41,726 bases of DNA from Roseburia sp. (GCA_023665185.1 JAMPEL010000020.1:1-41726); one strand, 5' to 3'; positions 26,346 to 34,487 are shown, counted from the first letter of the stretch. The notes: generated by a model not told the origin, from the letters alone. Translations and numbers: made by a program.

Positions 26346-27269
26346 ATGAAAATGAAAGGTTATATTCTTGCGGCTATAGCTGCCGCCACATACGGAACCA
26401 ATCCGGCATTTGCCGTACCACTCTATCTTGACGGCATGAACCCCACCTCGGTTCTTCTGTTCCGCTACGGGCTGTGCCTGCCCATCCTTGCCGTAATGAT
26501 ATTCTATCGCGGCAGGTCGCTGCGCCTCAGCCGCACACAGATTCTGCCTGTAGCCGTTCTCGGCATTCTGATGGCATTGTCATCGCTCAGTCTTTTTGAG
26601 GCATACAACTACATGAACTCGGGTATAGCCTCCACCTTGCTGTTCATCTATCCCGTGCTTGTAGCCATACTGATGTGCTTCTTCTTCCATGAGCGTTTCC
26701 GCATCACAACCGGCATCTGCCTTGTCGTGATGGGCGCAGGACTTCTGATGCTGCTCCGCACCGATGGCACGGGGAAGCAACTGAGCGGGTTCGGATGCCT
26801 CATGGTACTGGTATCCTCGCTGACCTACGCTTTGTATCTGGTGATGACAAATGTGTCGAAAACAGTACAAAAGATACCGACACTTCCCCTACTGTTCTAC
26901 CAGTTTCTGTTCGGCAGCACCGTCTTCGTGTTCATGCTGGCGGTCGGGCGTCCGCTCACCCTTCCCTCACAGCCATGGGGATGGCTCAACCTGATGGCCC
27001 TTGCCGCCCTGCCCTCGGTGGTGTCGCTCGGCTGCACCACAGCCGCCATTCATCATATCGGCTCCACTGCCACAGCCATTTTCGGCGCGCTTGAGCCGCT
27101 GACAGCAGTGGTGCTCAGTGTGGTACTCCTCAACCAAAGTCTCGCCACACACGAGATTGTCGGCGGTTTGCTGATAATGGCAGCCACCACCCTTGTAGTG
27201 GCTGCCGACCCGGTAGAGAACGTCTTGCTGAGAGTGCGCAAAATGTTCCCGCCTCTGAGACGGCGGTGA
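26346..27269 (+). CDS. EamA/DMT family transporter
   Basis: Drug/metabolite-superfamily permease of about 307 residues with ten predicted membrane helices in two repeated EamA halves (about residues 1-135 and 150-290). The first half has AAATYGTNPAFAVPLYLDGM and NPTSVLLFRYGLCLPILA. The second half has YALYLVMTNVSK and the late IGSTATAIFGALEPLTAVVLS, the usual EamA signature region. The substrate is unknown. TAATTTTG at 26333-26340 looks like a -7 element, and it overlaps an upstream in-frame ATG at 26328. The ATGs at 26346 or 26352 are therefore better starts, giving an almost leaderless message. Confidence 0.87.
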   Translation: MKMKGYILAAIAAATYGTNPAFAVPLYLDGMNPTSVLLFRYGLCLPILAVMIFYRGRSLRLSRTQILPVAVLGILMALSSLSLFEAYNYMNSGIASTLLFIYPVLVAILMCFFFHERFRITTGICLVVMGAGLLMLLRTDGTGKQLSGFGCLMVLVSSLTYALYLVMTNVSKTVQKIPTLPLLFYQFLFGSTVFVFMLAVGRPLTLPSQPWGWLNLMALAALPSVVSLGCTTAAIHHIGSTATAIFGALEPLTAVVLSVVLLNQSLATHEIVGGLLIMAATTLVVAADPVENVLLRVRKMFPPLRRR

Positions 27270-27376
27270 GCTTTCCTGAGAATACCGTGCGAATACATAC
27301 GGGGACATACATTCTTGCCGCATTGTTTGTCATGAAAAACATGCGGCTATGATAAAAGCAGGATTGTGAAGGTATA

Positions 27377-27427
27377 GGATGTAAACGAAAGGTATAACTT
27401 CTCAATATAAGCCATTCGTTTACATCC
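27377..27427. terminator. Inverted repeat downstream of the EamA gene
   Basis: GGATGTAAACGAA (27377-27389) and TTCGTTTACATCC (27415-27427) form a 13-bp perfect stem with a 25-nt loop. There is no U-run, so its role as a terminator is uncertain. The surrounding 27270-27520 holds nothing else recognisable. Confidence 0.45.
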
Positions 27428-27526
27428 GCATAATCCTATGTTGTCATTACTAATATGCCTTTTCTATGCTTGTTATGCGCCGATAAATCTGACAAGCTCC
27501 TTCCATATTAAGAATTAAAATTTTGA

Positions 27527-27600
27527 TTTTACACATCAAAAAAAAAGGTGTGCAATTTTTTTTGCCTTTTCATGCACACTCATAATAAGTGTGTGTAAAA
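27527..27600. promoter_or_regulatory. Nested inverted repeats upstream of the acyl-CoA synthetase operon
   Basis: Outer arms TTTTACACA (27527-27535) and TGTGTAAAA (27592-27600) and inner arms GTGTGCA (27548-27554) and TGCACAC (27573-27579) are perfect. They share a centre within about 1 bp and are separated by A- and T-runs. They end 24 bp before the -33 element of the operon, so they could be an operator or a leaderless terminator from upstream. Confidence 0.45.
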
Positions 27601-27623
27601 CGCTAATAATTATCACTTTTTTA

Positions 27624-27655
27624 TTTGTAGCGGCTATGAAAACTTGCTAATTTTG
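27624..27655 (+). promoter_or_regulatory. Promoter of the acyl-CoA synthetase / 2-oxoacid oxidoreductase operon
   Basis: TTTG at 27624-27627 and TAATTTTG at 27648-27655, spacer 20 bp, an exact fit to the Bacteroidetes consensus. The leader is about 110 nt. Confidence 0.75.
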
Positions 27656-27770
27656 AATCATGAAAAATGACAGAATGCTTGGAGTGTGCAATATTCCGGA
27701 CAGGAATGAACTTTTACGCGCCTTTTGCATTTTATTATAGTAACAACGCAGTAAGAACATTATAAAAAGG

Positions 27771-29429
27771 ATGATTGAAAAGTTTTTGAAGCAGACTACG
27801 TTCACTTCGATGGACGATTATGAGAAGAATCTGGAATACATAATCCCAGAGGATTTCAACTTTGCCTATGATGTGATGGACGAGTGGGCAAGAATTGCTC
27901 CAAATAAATTAGCTCTTTTGTGGACAAACGATAAAGGTGAGGAGAAGCGTTTTTCTTTTTCCGACTTGAAGAGAGAGACAGACAAGGTGGCATCCTACCT
28001 CACCACGCTCGGTATCGGCAAGAATGATATGGTAATGCTGATATTGAAGCGCAGATACCAGTTCTGGCTAACCATTATTGCGTTGCACAAGATTGGTGCG
28101 ATTGCCATTCCCGCCACCTATCTGCTGACGGCGAACGACATTGTGTACCGGTGCAAATGTGCCGACATTAAAGCTATAATATGTGCCGGCGATGAGGAGA
28201 TTGTGAGGCATGTCGATGGAGCCTGTCCCGATTGCCCGTCTTTGGAATACCGTATAAGTATCGGCCCGCTGATTCCCGATGGATGGGAGGATTTCATGGA
28301 GGGAGTGGAAAACGCTCCTAAGTTTGAGAGACCGAAGCATGTGAACAAGTCCACCGACTATTCCATCATGTATTTTACAAGCGGCACGAGCGGGGAACCA
28401 AAGATGGTCATCCACGACTACACGTATGCCTTGGGACATTTGTCGACAGCAGCTTTCTGGCATAATCTCACTCCGGACAGCCTGCACCTTACGGTGGCGG
28501 ACACCGGATGGGGAAAGGCTGTGTGGGGAAAGCTCTACGGACAATGGATTGTGGGAGCCGCAATCTTTGTGTATGACCATGAGAAATTCACTCCGGCGGA
28601 CATCCTGCACAAGATTGAGGAGTATAAGGTGACTTCATTCTGCGCTCCTCCTACGATATATAGGTTCATGATTCGTGAGGACTTGACCAAGTTCGACCTG
28701 TCATCGCTCCAATATTGCACCACCGCAGGCGAAGCACTCAACTCTGCCGTATACGACAAGTTTTATGAGGCTACAGGCATACGTCTGATGGAAGGCTTCG
28801 GACAGACGGAGACAACACTCACTCTGGGCACATTCCCGTGGATGAATCCCAAACCGGGGTCTATGGGAATTCCGAACCCTCAGTACGACATTGACCTGGT
28901 GATGCCTGACGGAAGAAAGGCAAAAGCTGGTGAGCACGGGCAGATTGTGATACGCACCGACCGCCGCAAGCAGCTCGGACTGTTCTGTGAGTATTACCGC
29001 AACCCGAAGCTGACACAGCAGGTGTGGCACGATGGCATGTACTATACGGGCGACCTCGCCTATTATGACGAGGACGGATACTATTGGTTTGTGGGCCGCG
29101 CCGACGATGTGATAAAAAGCTCAGGATACCGCATCGGTCCTTTTGAGGTGGAGAGCGCGCTCATGACCCACCCTGCGGTAGTGGAATGCGCCATCACCGG
29201 TGTTCCCGATGAGATACGCGGACAGGTGGTGAAAGCCACTGTCATATTGGGAAAAGAATGGAAAGAGAAGGCTTCAGAGGCCCTTGTGAAGGAATTGCAG
29301 GACCATGTGAAGAAAGTGACAGCTCCATACAAATATCCGCGAATAATTGAGTTTGTGGATGAGCTTCCAAAGACAATCAGCGGAAAGATACGGCGTGTGG
29401 AGATTCGAGAGAATGACTCAAAGAAATAA
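27771..29429 (+). CDS. AMP-forming acyl-CoA synthetase
   Basis: Activates a carboxylic acid with ATP and CoA to acyl-CoA, AMP and pyrophosphate. The 552-residue protein has the ANL-superfamily motifs: P-loop YFTSGTSGEPK (201-211), CTTAGEAL, the A5 motif EGFGQTETT, YYTGDLAYYDEDGYYWFVGR with hinge aspartate, SGYRIGPFEVES, and the catalytic lysine in KTISGKIRR (Lys539). It lacks the long N-terminus of acetyl-CoA synthetase and looks more like the medium-chain or aryl-acid branch. It is the first gene of the unit encoding the 2-oxoacid:ferredoxin oxidoreductase. That points to branched-chain or aryl-acetic acids as substrates, but specificity cannot be read from sequence. Confidence 0.92.
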   Translation: MIEKFLKQTTFTSMDDYEKNLEYIIPEDFNFAYDVMDEWARIAPNKLALLWTNDKGEEKRFSFSDLKRETDKVASYLTTLGIGKNDMVMLILKRRYQFWLTIIALHKIGAIAIPATYLLTANDIVYRCKCADIKAIICAGDEEIVRHVDGACPDCPSLEYRISIGPLIPDGWEDFMEGVENAPKFERPKHVNKSTDYSIMYFTSGTSGEPKMVIHDYTYALGHLSTAAFWHNLTPDSLHLTVADTGWGKAVWGKLYGQWIVGAAIFVYDHEKFTPADILHKIEEYKVTSFCAPPTIYRFMIREDLTKFDLSSLQYCTTAGEALNSAVYDKFYEATGIRLMEGFGQTETTLTLGTFPWMNPKPGSMGIPNPQYDIDLVMPDGRKAKAGEHGQIVIRTDRRKQLGLFCEYYRNPKLTQQVWHDGMYYTGDLAYYDEDGYYWFVGRADDVIKSSGYRIGPFEVESALMTHPAVVECAITGVPDEIRGQVVKATVILGKEWKEKASEALVKELQDHVKKVTAPYKYPRIIEFVDELPKTISGKIRRVEIRENDSKK

Positions 29430-29454
29430 AAAGGCGAACCGCGTGAATCCCCAC

Positions 29455-29697
29455 ATGCAAGAAAATGACATAGAGGCTGCCATCAGGCGGCTTGACACGG
29501 AAATCGCCGCTCATCCTGAAGACGACAGCCTTTTTTATGAGCGAGGCAATGCTTACTGGAAAATACAGGATTGGAAACAGTGTCTGGACAATTATACGGA
29601 AGCCATACGCTTGAATCCTGACAGTCCGGCTGTGTCGATGAGAAACATGGTCAGGAATATTTTGCAGTTCTATAATAAGGAAATGTACAATGTGTGA
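29455..29697 (+). CDS. Small tetratricopeptide repeat protein
   Basis: An 80-residue protein with about two TPR helix pairs: AIRRLDTEIAAHPEDDSLFYERGNAYWKI and QCLDNYTEAIRLNPDSPAVS, with the usual A/Y/G/A/P positions. It has no signal peptide or catalytic motif. TPRs mediate protein contacts, so a chaperone or scaffold role for the adjoining oxidoreductase is plausible but unproven. I chose ATG 29455, 25 bp after the synthetase stop; ATG 29413 would overlap that stop by 17 bp. I recall a TPR gene at this operon position in other Bacteroidales. Confidence 0.8.
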   Translation: MQENDIEAAIRRLDTEIAAHPEDDSLFYERGNAYWKIQDWKQCLDNYTEAIRLNPDSPAVSMRNMVRNILQFYNKEMYNV

Positions 29698-29824
29698 CTC
29701 CGGCTCCGGCTTCCATAGCCGGAAGTAATGGACTGCATGTTGGTAATTGGCGAGACTGAAAAAATAAAGAGAAATATATGGAAAACGCATATCGCGCTTC
29801 CCAAATTAAAAAGAGACAATCAAT

Positions 29825-30052
29825 ATGGGAAAGATGAGAGGTGCTATCGTGGTTGACATAGAGCGTTGCAAGGGCTGCAACCTGTGCGCGGTAGCCTGTC
29901 CGTTTAAGCTTATTGAACTAACTGAGACTGTGAACCGGAAAGGATATAATTATGCCCGGCAGCACACTGTCGAGAAATGTATCGGATGCGCCTCGTGTGC
30001 AGTGGTGTGTCCGGATGGTTGTATAACTGTTTACAGAAAAAGGGAGGAATGA
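29825..30052 (+). CDS. 4Fe-4S ferredoxin-type (delta) subunit of 2-oxoacid:ferredoxin oxidoreductase
   Basis: A 75-residue protein carrying two CxxCxxCxxxCP clusters (Cys15/18/21/25 and Cys52/55/58/62), enough for two [4Fe-4S] centres. It would pass electrons between the TPP-bound intermediate and ferredoxin. The first ATG at 29825 is followed by another in-frame ATG three codons later; either gives the same domain. The stop is 4 bp before the alpha-subunit start, which has a GGAGG inside the end of this gene. Confidence 0.92.
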   Translation: MGKMRGAIVVDIERCKGCNLCAVACPFKLIELTETVNRKGYNYARQHTVEKCIGCASCAVVCPDGCITVYRKREE

Positions 30053-30056
30053 CAAA

Positions 30057-31148
30057 ATGGACATGAAAAAGGACATTGTATTGTTGAAGGGTAATGAGGC
30101 TATAGCAAAAGCTGCTTACAGGTATGGGTATGACGGATTTTTCGGTTATCCCATTACTCCCCAAAGTGAGATTCTGGAAACACTATCGGTAGACAAACCT
30201 TGGGAAACAACGGGAATGGTCGTATTGCAGGCAGAGAGCGAGATAGCCTCCATAAACATGGTGTATGCCGCCGGTGCCAGCGGAAAATGCGCGATGACCT
30301 CCTCGTCAAGCCCGGGTGTGGCTCTGATGCAGGAAGGAATATCCTATATGGCAGCCTGCGAGATTCCGGGACTGGTGGTCAGCGTAGGTCGCGGAGGTCC
30401 TGGACTCGGAACCATACAGCCCGGTCAGGCAGATTATTATCAGGCTGTGTACGGAGGTGGAAACGGCGACTACCACTGCATAGTGCTCGCTCCTGACAGC
30501 GTGCAGGAGATGGCAGACTTTATGGGACTGGCGAAAGAGCTGATGTTCAAGTGGCGGATGCCGCTGATTATCCTGTCTGACGGAGTGATAGGGCAGATGA
30601 TGGAGAAGGTGGTGATGCCTCCTTTCCAGCCGCGCCGCTCCGATGAGGAAATCCGTGAGCAGTGCCCATGGGCCACAAACGGACTCGGACTGAAAAGCCG
30701 CAAGTATAATTTTATGTCCTCACTGGAACTGGACGCAGCCGAGATGCAGAACAGGAACAGGGCGATGACAGAAAAGTATAACCGCATTTGCGAGACGGAG
30801 GTGCGCTACGAGAGTTATAAGGCTGACGATGCGGAATATATCATCGTGGCATACGGATGCTCTGCGCGCATCAGCATGAACGCTGTAGACCGCCTGCGCA
30901 GCGAGGGCATCAAGGCGGGCATGTTGCGCCCAATTACCTTGTGGCCCTTCCCGGCGAAAAAGCTCAAAGAGCTTGCCTCACACTGTAAGCTCATGCTGAC
31001 AGTAGAACTGAGCGAGGGACAGATGGTGAACGATGTGCGCCTTGCTGTGGAAGGCAAAGTGCCGGTCCGTTTCTTCGGACGCTCCGGAGGAGTGGTGCCG
31101 TCGCCACAGGATGTATATGCCGCGTTCAAGGAACTTATACAAGCCTGA
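30057..31148 (+). CDS. vorB: 2-Oxoacid:ferredoxin oxidoreductase alpha subunit (VorB-like)
   Basis: Core subunit (363 residues) that, with the TPP-binding beta subunit, interconverts a 2-oxoacid plus CoA and acyl-CoA plus CO2 using ferredoxin. Features are KGNEAIAKAAYRYGYDGFFGYPITPQSE near the N-terminus (domain I), then MTSSSSPGVALMQEGISYMA and GPGLGTIQPGQADYYQAV. The C-terminal domain II has EYIIVAYGCSARIS and LRPITLWPFP. The best match in memory is 3-methyl-2-oxobutanoate (2-ketoisovalerate) dehydrogenase VorB, but KorA-type 2-oxoglutarate enzymes are close, so the substrate assignment is moderate. Start is ATG 30057 after GGAGG, with a second ATG two codons later. Confidence 0.9.
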   Translation: MDMKKDIVLLKGNEAIAKAAYRYGYDGFFGYPITPQSEILETLSVDKPWETTGMVVLQAESEIASINMVYAAGASGKCAMTSSSSPGVALMQEGISYMAACEIPGLVVSVGRGGPGLGTIQPGQADYYQAVYGGGNGDYHCIVLAPDSVQEMADFMGLAKELMFKWRMPLIILSDGVIGQMMEKVVMPPFQPRRSDEEIREQCPWATNGLGLKSRKYNFMSSLELDAAEMQNRNRAMTEKYNRICETEVRYESYKADDAEYIIVAYGCSARISMNAVDRLRSEGIKAGMLRPITLWPFPAKKLKELASHCKLMLTVELSEGQMVNDVRLAVEGKVPVRFFGRSGGVVPSPQDVYAAFKELIQA

Positions 31149-31243
31149 GGCAATGATTCTTTATGAAGGCTTCTGCAAAAGAATGCAGTCATAAGCGGAG
31201 AACAAAAACATTGTCGGTTATTATTGAATTGTTTGGTAAAAAG

Positions 31244-32014
31244 ATGACGAAAGAAGATATAATACAGCCAGAGAACAGGGTTTATGGCAAACCGTCTCTG
31301 ATGAATGATATTCCGATGCACTACTGCCCCGGATGCAGCCACGGTGTCGTACACAAGCTGGTGGCTGAGGTGATAGAGGAGATGGGCATAGAGGAAAAGA
31401 CTATAGGTATATGTCCGGTGGGATGTGCGGTATTCGCATACAGATATGTGGATGTCGACTGGATTGAGGCAGCCCACGGACGCGCTCCCGCATGTGCCAG
31501 TGCGGTGAAAAGACTGTGGCCCGACCATTTGGTGTTTACCTATCAGGGCGATGGCGACCTTGCCTGCATAGGTACGGGAGAGACCATACACGCTTTGAAC
31601 AGAGGCGAGAACATTGCCGTCATATTCATCAACAATGCCATTTACGGCATGACGGGAGGACAAATGGCACCGACCACACTTATGGGAATGAAGACTGCCA
31701 CTTGTCCTTACGGACGCCAGTCGGACCTTCACGGTTTTCCGCTGCATGTGACCGACATTGCCGCCACACTCGAAGGCACATGCTATGTGACCCGTCAGGC
31801 GGTGAATACTGTCACAAACATACGCAAGGCGAAGAAAGCCATCCGTCAGGCATTTGAGAACTCACTCAACAAGCGCGGGGCAAGTCTGGTGGAGATAGTC
31901 TCCACATGCGCGTCGGGATGGAAAATGTCGCCGGAGAAAGCCAACCAATGGATGGAAGAGAACATGTTCCCTTACTATCCGCTGGGAGATTTGAAGAACA
32001 ACAATAAGGAGTAA
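31244..32014 (+). CDS. 2-Oxoacid:ferredoxin oxidoreductase beta subunit (thiamine pyrophosphate-binding)
   Basis: About 256 residues with the TPP-binding architecture: HYCPGCSHGVVHKLV (cluster and substrate loop), then YQGDGDLACIGTGETIHAL, the GDG...NN motif completed by VIFINNAIYGMTGGQM, and PTTLMGMKTATCPYG. It pairs with the VorB-like alpha subunit. The ATG at 31244 (MTKEDI) is chosen because the 27 residues from the upstream ATG at 31163 look unrelated to the family and are rich in Lys, Ser and Arg. No clear Shine-Dalgarno precedes 31244, so the longer form is not excluded. Confidence 0.9.
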   Translation: MTKEDIIQPENRVYGKPSLMNDIPMHYCPGCSHGVVHKLVAEVIEEMGIEEKTIGICPVGCAVFAYRYVDVDWIEAAHGRAPACASAVKRLWPDHLVFTYQGDGDLACIGTGETIHALNRGENIAVIFINNAIYGMTGGQMAPTTLMGMKTATCPYGRQSDLHGFPLHVTDIAATLEGTCYVTRQAVNTVTNIRKAKKAIRQAFENSLNKRGASLVEIVSTCASGWKMSPEKANQWMEENMFPYYPLGDLKNNNKE

Positions 32015-32019
32015 CGGAA

Positions 32020-32562
32020 ATGACTGAAGAAATAATCATATCAGGATTTGGCGGACAGGGAGTCCTTTCGATGGGAAAGATTCTCGCATACGCAGGAATT
32101 ATGGAGGACAAGCAGGTGAGCTGGATGCCTGCATACGGTCCGGAACAGAGAGGAGGAACGGCTAACGTGACTGTCATTGTCAGCGACGAGCCTATTTCAT
32201 CGCCTATCCTCAGCCACTACGACACAGCGATAGTGCTCAACCAGCCTTCTCTTGAAAAGTTTGAGCCACTGGTAAAGCCCGGCGGCACCATCATCTACGA
32301 CGGGCACGGCATTTACCAGCGTCCGCAGCGCACTGACGTGAATGTGTATAGAATAGATGCCATGGAGGCTGCGGCAAAGATGGCAAACAGCAAGGTGTTC
32401 AACATGCTCGTGCTTGGCGGACTGCTGAAAGTGCGCCCTATCGCCACGGTGGAAGATGTGGTGCGGGGACTCCACAAGGCATTGCCGGAGCGGCATCATA
32501 AACTCATTCCTATGAACGAAGAAGCAATACGAAAAGGAATGGACTTGATTGTAAAGGTATAG
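32020..32562 (+). CDS. 2-Oxoacid:ferredoxin oxidoreductase gamma subunit
   Basis: A 180-residue subunit of the POR gamma family, with the opening IIISGFGGQGVLSMGKILAYA, then WMPAYGPEQRGGTANVTVIVSD, VLNQPSLEKFEPLVKPGG and MLVLGGLLKV. It completes a four-subunit enzyme (delta, alpha, beta, gamma). AAGGAG precedes ATG 32020 by 9 bp, and the start is 5 bp after the beta-subunit stop, so translation is probably coupled. It is followed by a terminator hairpin at 32587. Confidence 0.93.
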   Translation: MTEEIIISGFGGQGVLSMGKILAYAGIMEDKQVSWMPAYGPEQRGGTANVTVIVSDEPISSPILSHYDTAIVLNQPSLEKFEPLVKPGGTIIYDGHGIYQRPQRTDVNVYRIDAMEAAAKMANSKVFNMLVLGGLLKVRPIATVEDVVRGLHKALPERHHKLIPMNEEAIRKGMDLIVKV

Positions 32563-32586
32563 ATTGTTTGATGGAATGAAATGTAT

Positions 32587-32634
32587 AGGCGCGGAAAACA
32601 GTGAGGCTATGAGTCTTTCATTGTTTCCGCGCCT
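32587..32634 (+). terminator. Terminator of the 2-oxoacid oxidoreductase operon
   Basis: AGGCGCGGAAA (32587-32597) and TTTCCGCGCCT (32624-32634) pair perfectly, followed by TTTAT. It begins 25 bp after the gamma-subunit stop. The stem lies inside the longest possible reading frame of the TatD-family gene, which supports the later start at 32657. Confidence 0.7.
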
Positions 32635-32656
32635 TTATCAATACCTAATTGCGGAC

Positions 32657-33373
32657 ATGTTTATAGATATACATACGCACAATGAAACAGTGGCAGACGG
32701 TGCCGTGGCTGTCGTCTGCCGCAATATATGCGGACAGAACGGATTGCCTGCCGCAACCTCGCCCTTTATCTCTGCCGGTCTGCATCCGTGGAGCGTGGAT
32801 GCGGGTTTCGGAAACTACGTTGCGGCATTGGAGCATAGCGCAAGCAACTCCGGAACTCTGATGATTGGGGAGTGCGGGCTTGACCGTATACGCGGTGGCG
32901 ACATGCAAGTGCAGGAGGCTGCTTTCCGTATGCAAATCGGACTGTCGGAAAGAATCGGCAAGCCTTTGTTGATACACTGTGTCCGCGCATTCGGCGAGCT
33001 GCTTGCCATAAAGAAAGACATGCACCCGCAACAATTATGGATAGTACACGGATTTCGGGGAAAGGCAGAACAAGCACAGCAATTGATGCGTCACGGAATA
33101 GAATTGTCTTTTGGCGAGAGATTCAACGAGGGCGCGCTCCATGCGGCCTATGTGTGTGGAAAGATGTGGCTGGAGACAGACGACAGTCATGTGTTGCGCA
33201 TAAGCGATGTATATGATATGGTGGCAGAAAAACTTGGATGTGGTGTGGACGCGCTTTCCCAAATGCAAGAAAATAAGTTTGCGGAGGTGTTCGGCAAAAT
33301 CCGCATCCCGGACAGCGGCAGGCAGACAAGTGCTGCTGACATTATGTCACTTGGCGGAGAGCCATATTTTTAA
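32657..33373 (+). CDS. TatD family hydrolase
   Basis: Metal-dependent hydrolase of the amidohydrolase fold, probably a deoxyribonuclease. From ATG 32657 the product has 238 residues, beginning MFIDIHTHN (metal-binding HxH). It continues with the conserved GECGLD (Glu), LIHCVRAFGELL (His), WIVHGFRGKAEQA (His) and WLETDDSH (Asp), so all metal ligands are present. It is somewhat shorter than typical family members of about 255-260. The catalytic core seems to end at about FAEVFGKI. The last 15 residues (TSAADIMSLGGEPYF) are encoded by DNA belonging to the 5' end of R4. The upstream in-frame start at 32564 is rejected because of the terminator at 32587-32634. Confidence 0.9.
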   Translation: MFIDIHTHNETVADGAVAVVCRNICGQNGLPAATSPFISAGLHPWSVDAGFGNYVAALEHSASNSGTLMIGECGLDRIRGGDMQVQEAAFRMQIGLSERIGKPLLIHCVRAFGELLAIKKDMHPQQLWIVHGFRGKAEQAQQLMRHGIELSFGERFNEGALHAAYVCGKMWLETDDSHVLRISDVYDMVAEKLGCGVDALSQMQENKFAEVFGKIRIPDSGRQTSAADIMSLGGEPYF

Positions 33374-34375
33374 CAATTCCCGCAGTTTCCTACCCTTGTC
33401 CGATGCTCGATTTTTCAATGCCACATCAATAAGTCATTGATAATCAACCAGATGTATTTTCAGTAAAAAGTATGTGGTTTTAGTCCAAAAACTGATGGGT
33501 TGAGTCAAAATAGGATGTCTTGATAATCAGCGAGTTATGAGAAATTTGTCTTAAAACAGTCCTTTTTCAGATTCAAAATCCATTTTTGTTTTTCGGAGCA
33601 TGAAAAAGTCGGTCACAGTCTTTTTGAGGGAATGATTTGGAAAAATGCCCGATTTTAGCCCGAAAAAAGGACTTTTCAAAACTGGTGCGCCTTGAAAATA
33701 AATTTTGTTCACCTTGCGCAAAAAATCAGTGTGCCTTGGAAATAAATTTTCAGCACCTTGTAATTTTGGGTTTTGTTGGGCTTTTGGATGGAATTGGTGT
33801 GTTTGGGGTTGAATTTATATATCTTTTAGTCGGATGGATTGTTCTATTTGTCTTCTCCATTTTCGAGATTCAAAAGCCTCCGTAGAATCGCGTTTTTGCA
33901 ACCTCGGCGGAGTCCGGTTCATTTTGAGGCGATTCTACGGAGTTCGGTTTTAACATATCAAAATGTCAGGGATATTCTAAGTTTACTGACTTTTCGGACA
34001 GGCTCCTCAATATTTTTATACAGACTCCTCCGTCACTTCGCGCCACCTCCCCTAACTTAGGGGAAGAATCTGGTTACCGAGTTGATAGAGAGACTAACAT
34101 ATTGATTGACAAGGCATATAGCTCCTCCCCTAAGTTAGGGGAGGTGGCGCGAAGCGACGGAGGAGTCTGTCAGAATATATTACAAAGCATACTTATAAAA
34201 AGTCAATAAGTCTGTCTGAATACACTAAAAACACACTTACAAAAAGTCAATAAGTATCTCAAAAGCCGCAAAAGAACCGTCAAGAACATATTTACAAAAA
34301 GCAAGCAGCCCATTGAGTGCATCGGCAAAACATTGCCCACATCCAAACTTGACTCTGCAATCAATGAAATAAACC
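33320..34375 (+). repeat. R4: dispersed intergenic element, most complete copy
   Basis: Starts inside the TatD-family gene with ACAAGTGCTGCTGACATT (33326 on) and TTTTTAACAATTCCCGC, each of which is also at the 5' end of R2. Then come two TGATAATCA boxes (about 33439 and 33520), GATTCAAAATCC, ATGCCCGATTTTAGCCCGAA and CCTTG boxes at 33690, 33712, 33734 and 33756 (22-bp steps). The GTAGAATCGC hairpin (33878-33942), the long hairpin (34020-34171), three tail units and the AATCAATGAAATAAA end (about 34358-34374) complete it. No gene is seen between the TatD-family stop and 34488. Confidence 0.87.
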
Positions 34376-34401
34376 AATTGGCATGTCGGATAGACCTAAA
34401 A

Positions 34402-34437
34402 AAAGGATATGACGTGATAAGCCCCGTCATATCCTTT
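34402..34437 (-). terminator. Intrinsic terminator of the secreted protein gene at 34488-35732
   Basis: AAAGGATATGACG and CGTCATATCCTTT are perfect 13-bp arms. On the minus strand the stem is followed by a run of seven T. It is 50 bp past the stop. Confidence 0.85.
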
Positions 34438-34487
34438 ATGAAATATATATCCGGCCACTATAAAAGTGTTCCGGCTGTTTACAACAC

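Noticed and set aside
33690-33760. CRISPR array
   Set aside because: The 22-bp periodic boxes are only 5 bp with near-identical spacers in different genomic copies; there are no 25-40 bp repeats with unique spacers and no cas genes.
33637-33885. An 82-codon open frame inside R4, nearly matched by one at 41188-41436 in R5 (KCPILARK...)
   Set aside because: It needs a TTG start. R3 has an in-frame stop at a CCTTGTAA box, and R2 reads into a different sequence. By my count, of about 15 codon differences between R4 and R5 about 10 change the amino acid. The 22-bp periodic block inside is not in steps of three. Treated as noncoding.
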